DNA from: an uncultured Haloferula sp.
GTDB lineage: Bacteria > Verrucomicrobiota > Verrucomicrobiae > Verrucomicrobiales > Akkermansiaceae
Direction: 5' to 3'
DNA length: 19,175 nucleotides
Assembly: GCA_946885645.1 (NCBI GenBank)
Contig: CAMPGU010000043.1
Location: 1-19,175 of the forward strand
Both the position numbers and the translations under genes were made by a program. Positions 18,912-19,175 of this stretch are shown one piece after another. Below the pieces are notes generated by a model that was not told where the DNA came from, did no database searches, and was given only the letters and a program-made list of their open reading frames with translations. The stretch's first letter is position 1. Each line of letters opens with the position of its first letter.

Positions 18912-19175
18912 ATGACGGTCATCCGCAGCGCGAAACCTCTGGTTTGGGGAGAAATGGACCTACCGCTTTTTGGTATCGGTAGGGATTGGTATGGAAAGGA
19001 GGTGGCACCTCAAGCCGCATTTTGCGTCGCCGTAGATTCCCGCAGTTTCTGGTTCATCGCCTCTCATGGAAAAGCCGCGAAGCTCCACCCCGCGGCCCGG
19101 CCCGGCCGGGAGCCGTTGGGGACCGTCCAGTCCTGCGCGTACCCCCACAGCTTGGCCGCCATCGGCAGGCTCTCG
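18912..19175 (+). CDS. Hypothetical protein, N-terminal part (truncated by window end)
   Basis: Open frame of 88 codons from ATG 18912 to the last base, with AGGGG about 7 nt upstream. I do not assign a family. The stretch FCVAVDSRSFWFIASHGKAAKLHPAARPG is quite protein-like and loosely recalls carbohydrate-binding (CBM9/DOMON-like) sequences seen in Verrucomicrobiota, from memory only. After about residue 66 (base 19110) the translation becomes less convincing (EPLGTVQSCAYPHSLAAIG), while the opposite strand gives a better-looking sequence there. The gene is divergent from the DUF1287 gene with a 125-bp gap that shows no clear signal. The call for residues 1-65 is moderate and for the rest weak. 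Confidence 0.45.
   Translation, partial: MTVIRSAKPLVWGEMDLPLFGIGRDWYGKEVAPQAAFCVAVDSRSFWFIASHGKAAKLHPAARPGREPLGTVQSCAYPHSLAAIGRLS
19064..19175 (-). CDS. Alternative: C-terminal fragment of a minus-strand gene entering from the right
   Basis: Reading leftward from the window end, a frame of 37 codons runs to a TGA at 19064-19066. Its first part, ESLPMAAKLWGYAQDWTVPNG, is Trp/Tyr-containing and well formed; its last part, over bases about 19067-19110, is poor (Arg/Gly/Ala-rich). It conflicts with the plus-strand frame over the same bases, so at most one of the two is real in the overlap. Included because the coding signal appears to switch strand near 19100. Confidence 0.25.
   Translation of the reverse strand, partial: ESLPMAAKLWGYAQDWTVPNGSRPGRAAGWSFAAFP

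Noticed and set aside
18960..19148. 62-aa minus-strand frame near the right end
   Set aside because: GTG start, poor composition, and it conflicts with two better-looking frames over the same bases.

Overview
This is a high-GC chromosomal segment that looks like Verrucomicrobiota, probably a Luteolibacter/Verrucomicrobiaceae-type organism. The assignment is an inference from three things: the proteins' general character, C-rich leaders without Shine-Dalgarno sequences before several genes, and a secreted protease carrying the DxDGxxNLLEYAxG-type C-terminal module common in that phylum. No tRNA, rRNA, CRISPR array, transposase, integrase or phage gene was found. It is mostly ordinary chromosome with a strong cell-envelope theme.

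Region 1 (1-3577) is metal export. A 5'-truncated SO_0444-type Cu/Zn efflux permease with a His/Cys-rich loop overlaps by 4 bp a TIGR03943/DUF1980 partner protein. A convergent P1B-type ATPase follows, and its 3' end overlaps the partner gene by 20 bp. The ATPase has SPC and HEGST membrane motifs like the P1B-4 subgroup and lacks an N-terminal metal-binding domain.

Region 2 (3670-9104) starts divergently from the ATPase with a lipoprotein made of about 14 ankyrin-like repeats fused to an L,D-transpeptidase (YkuD) domain. After a palindrome-rich spacer comes alaS (alanyl-tRNA synthetase), which carries an unusual extra segment of about 45 residues with lower GC and local inverted repeats. A hotdog-fold acyl-CoA thioesterase converges on alaS.

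Region 3 (9193-13982) holds three co-directional envelope genes. They are a secreted protein of unknown function with a possible degenerate Lon-protease-like fold, an HtrA/Deg serine protease with two PDZ domains, and an inner-membrane-anchored OmpA-type peptidoglycan-binding protein.

Region 4 (13983-15403) is a 425-bp gap with a hairpin after the OmpA gene and a strong minus-strand intrinsic terminator, followed by queA (queuosine tRNA modification) on the minus strand.

Region 5 (15546-19175) has a secreted chymotrypsin-fold protease on the plus strand. A minus-strand pair converges on it: a membrane-anchored DUF1287 protein that has lost the expected catalytic cysteine, and a sialate-O-acetylesterase-type (SASA) hydrolase. 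The last 264 bases hold a plus-strand gene start cut by the window end. Its downstream part looks better coding on the opposite strand, so that end deserves checking.

The most unusual items are the alaS insertion, the ankyrin/L,D-transpeptidase lipoprotein, the two apparent pseudoenzymes, and the strand conflict at the right end. I did not find clear evidence of a new multi-gene system.
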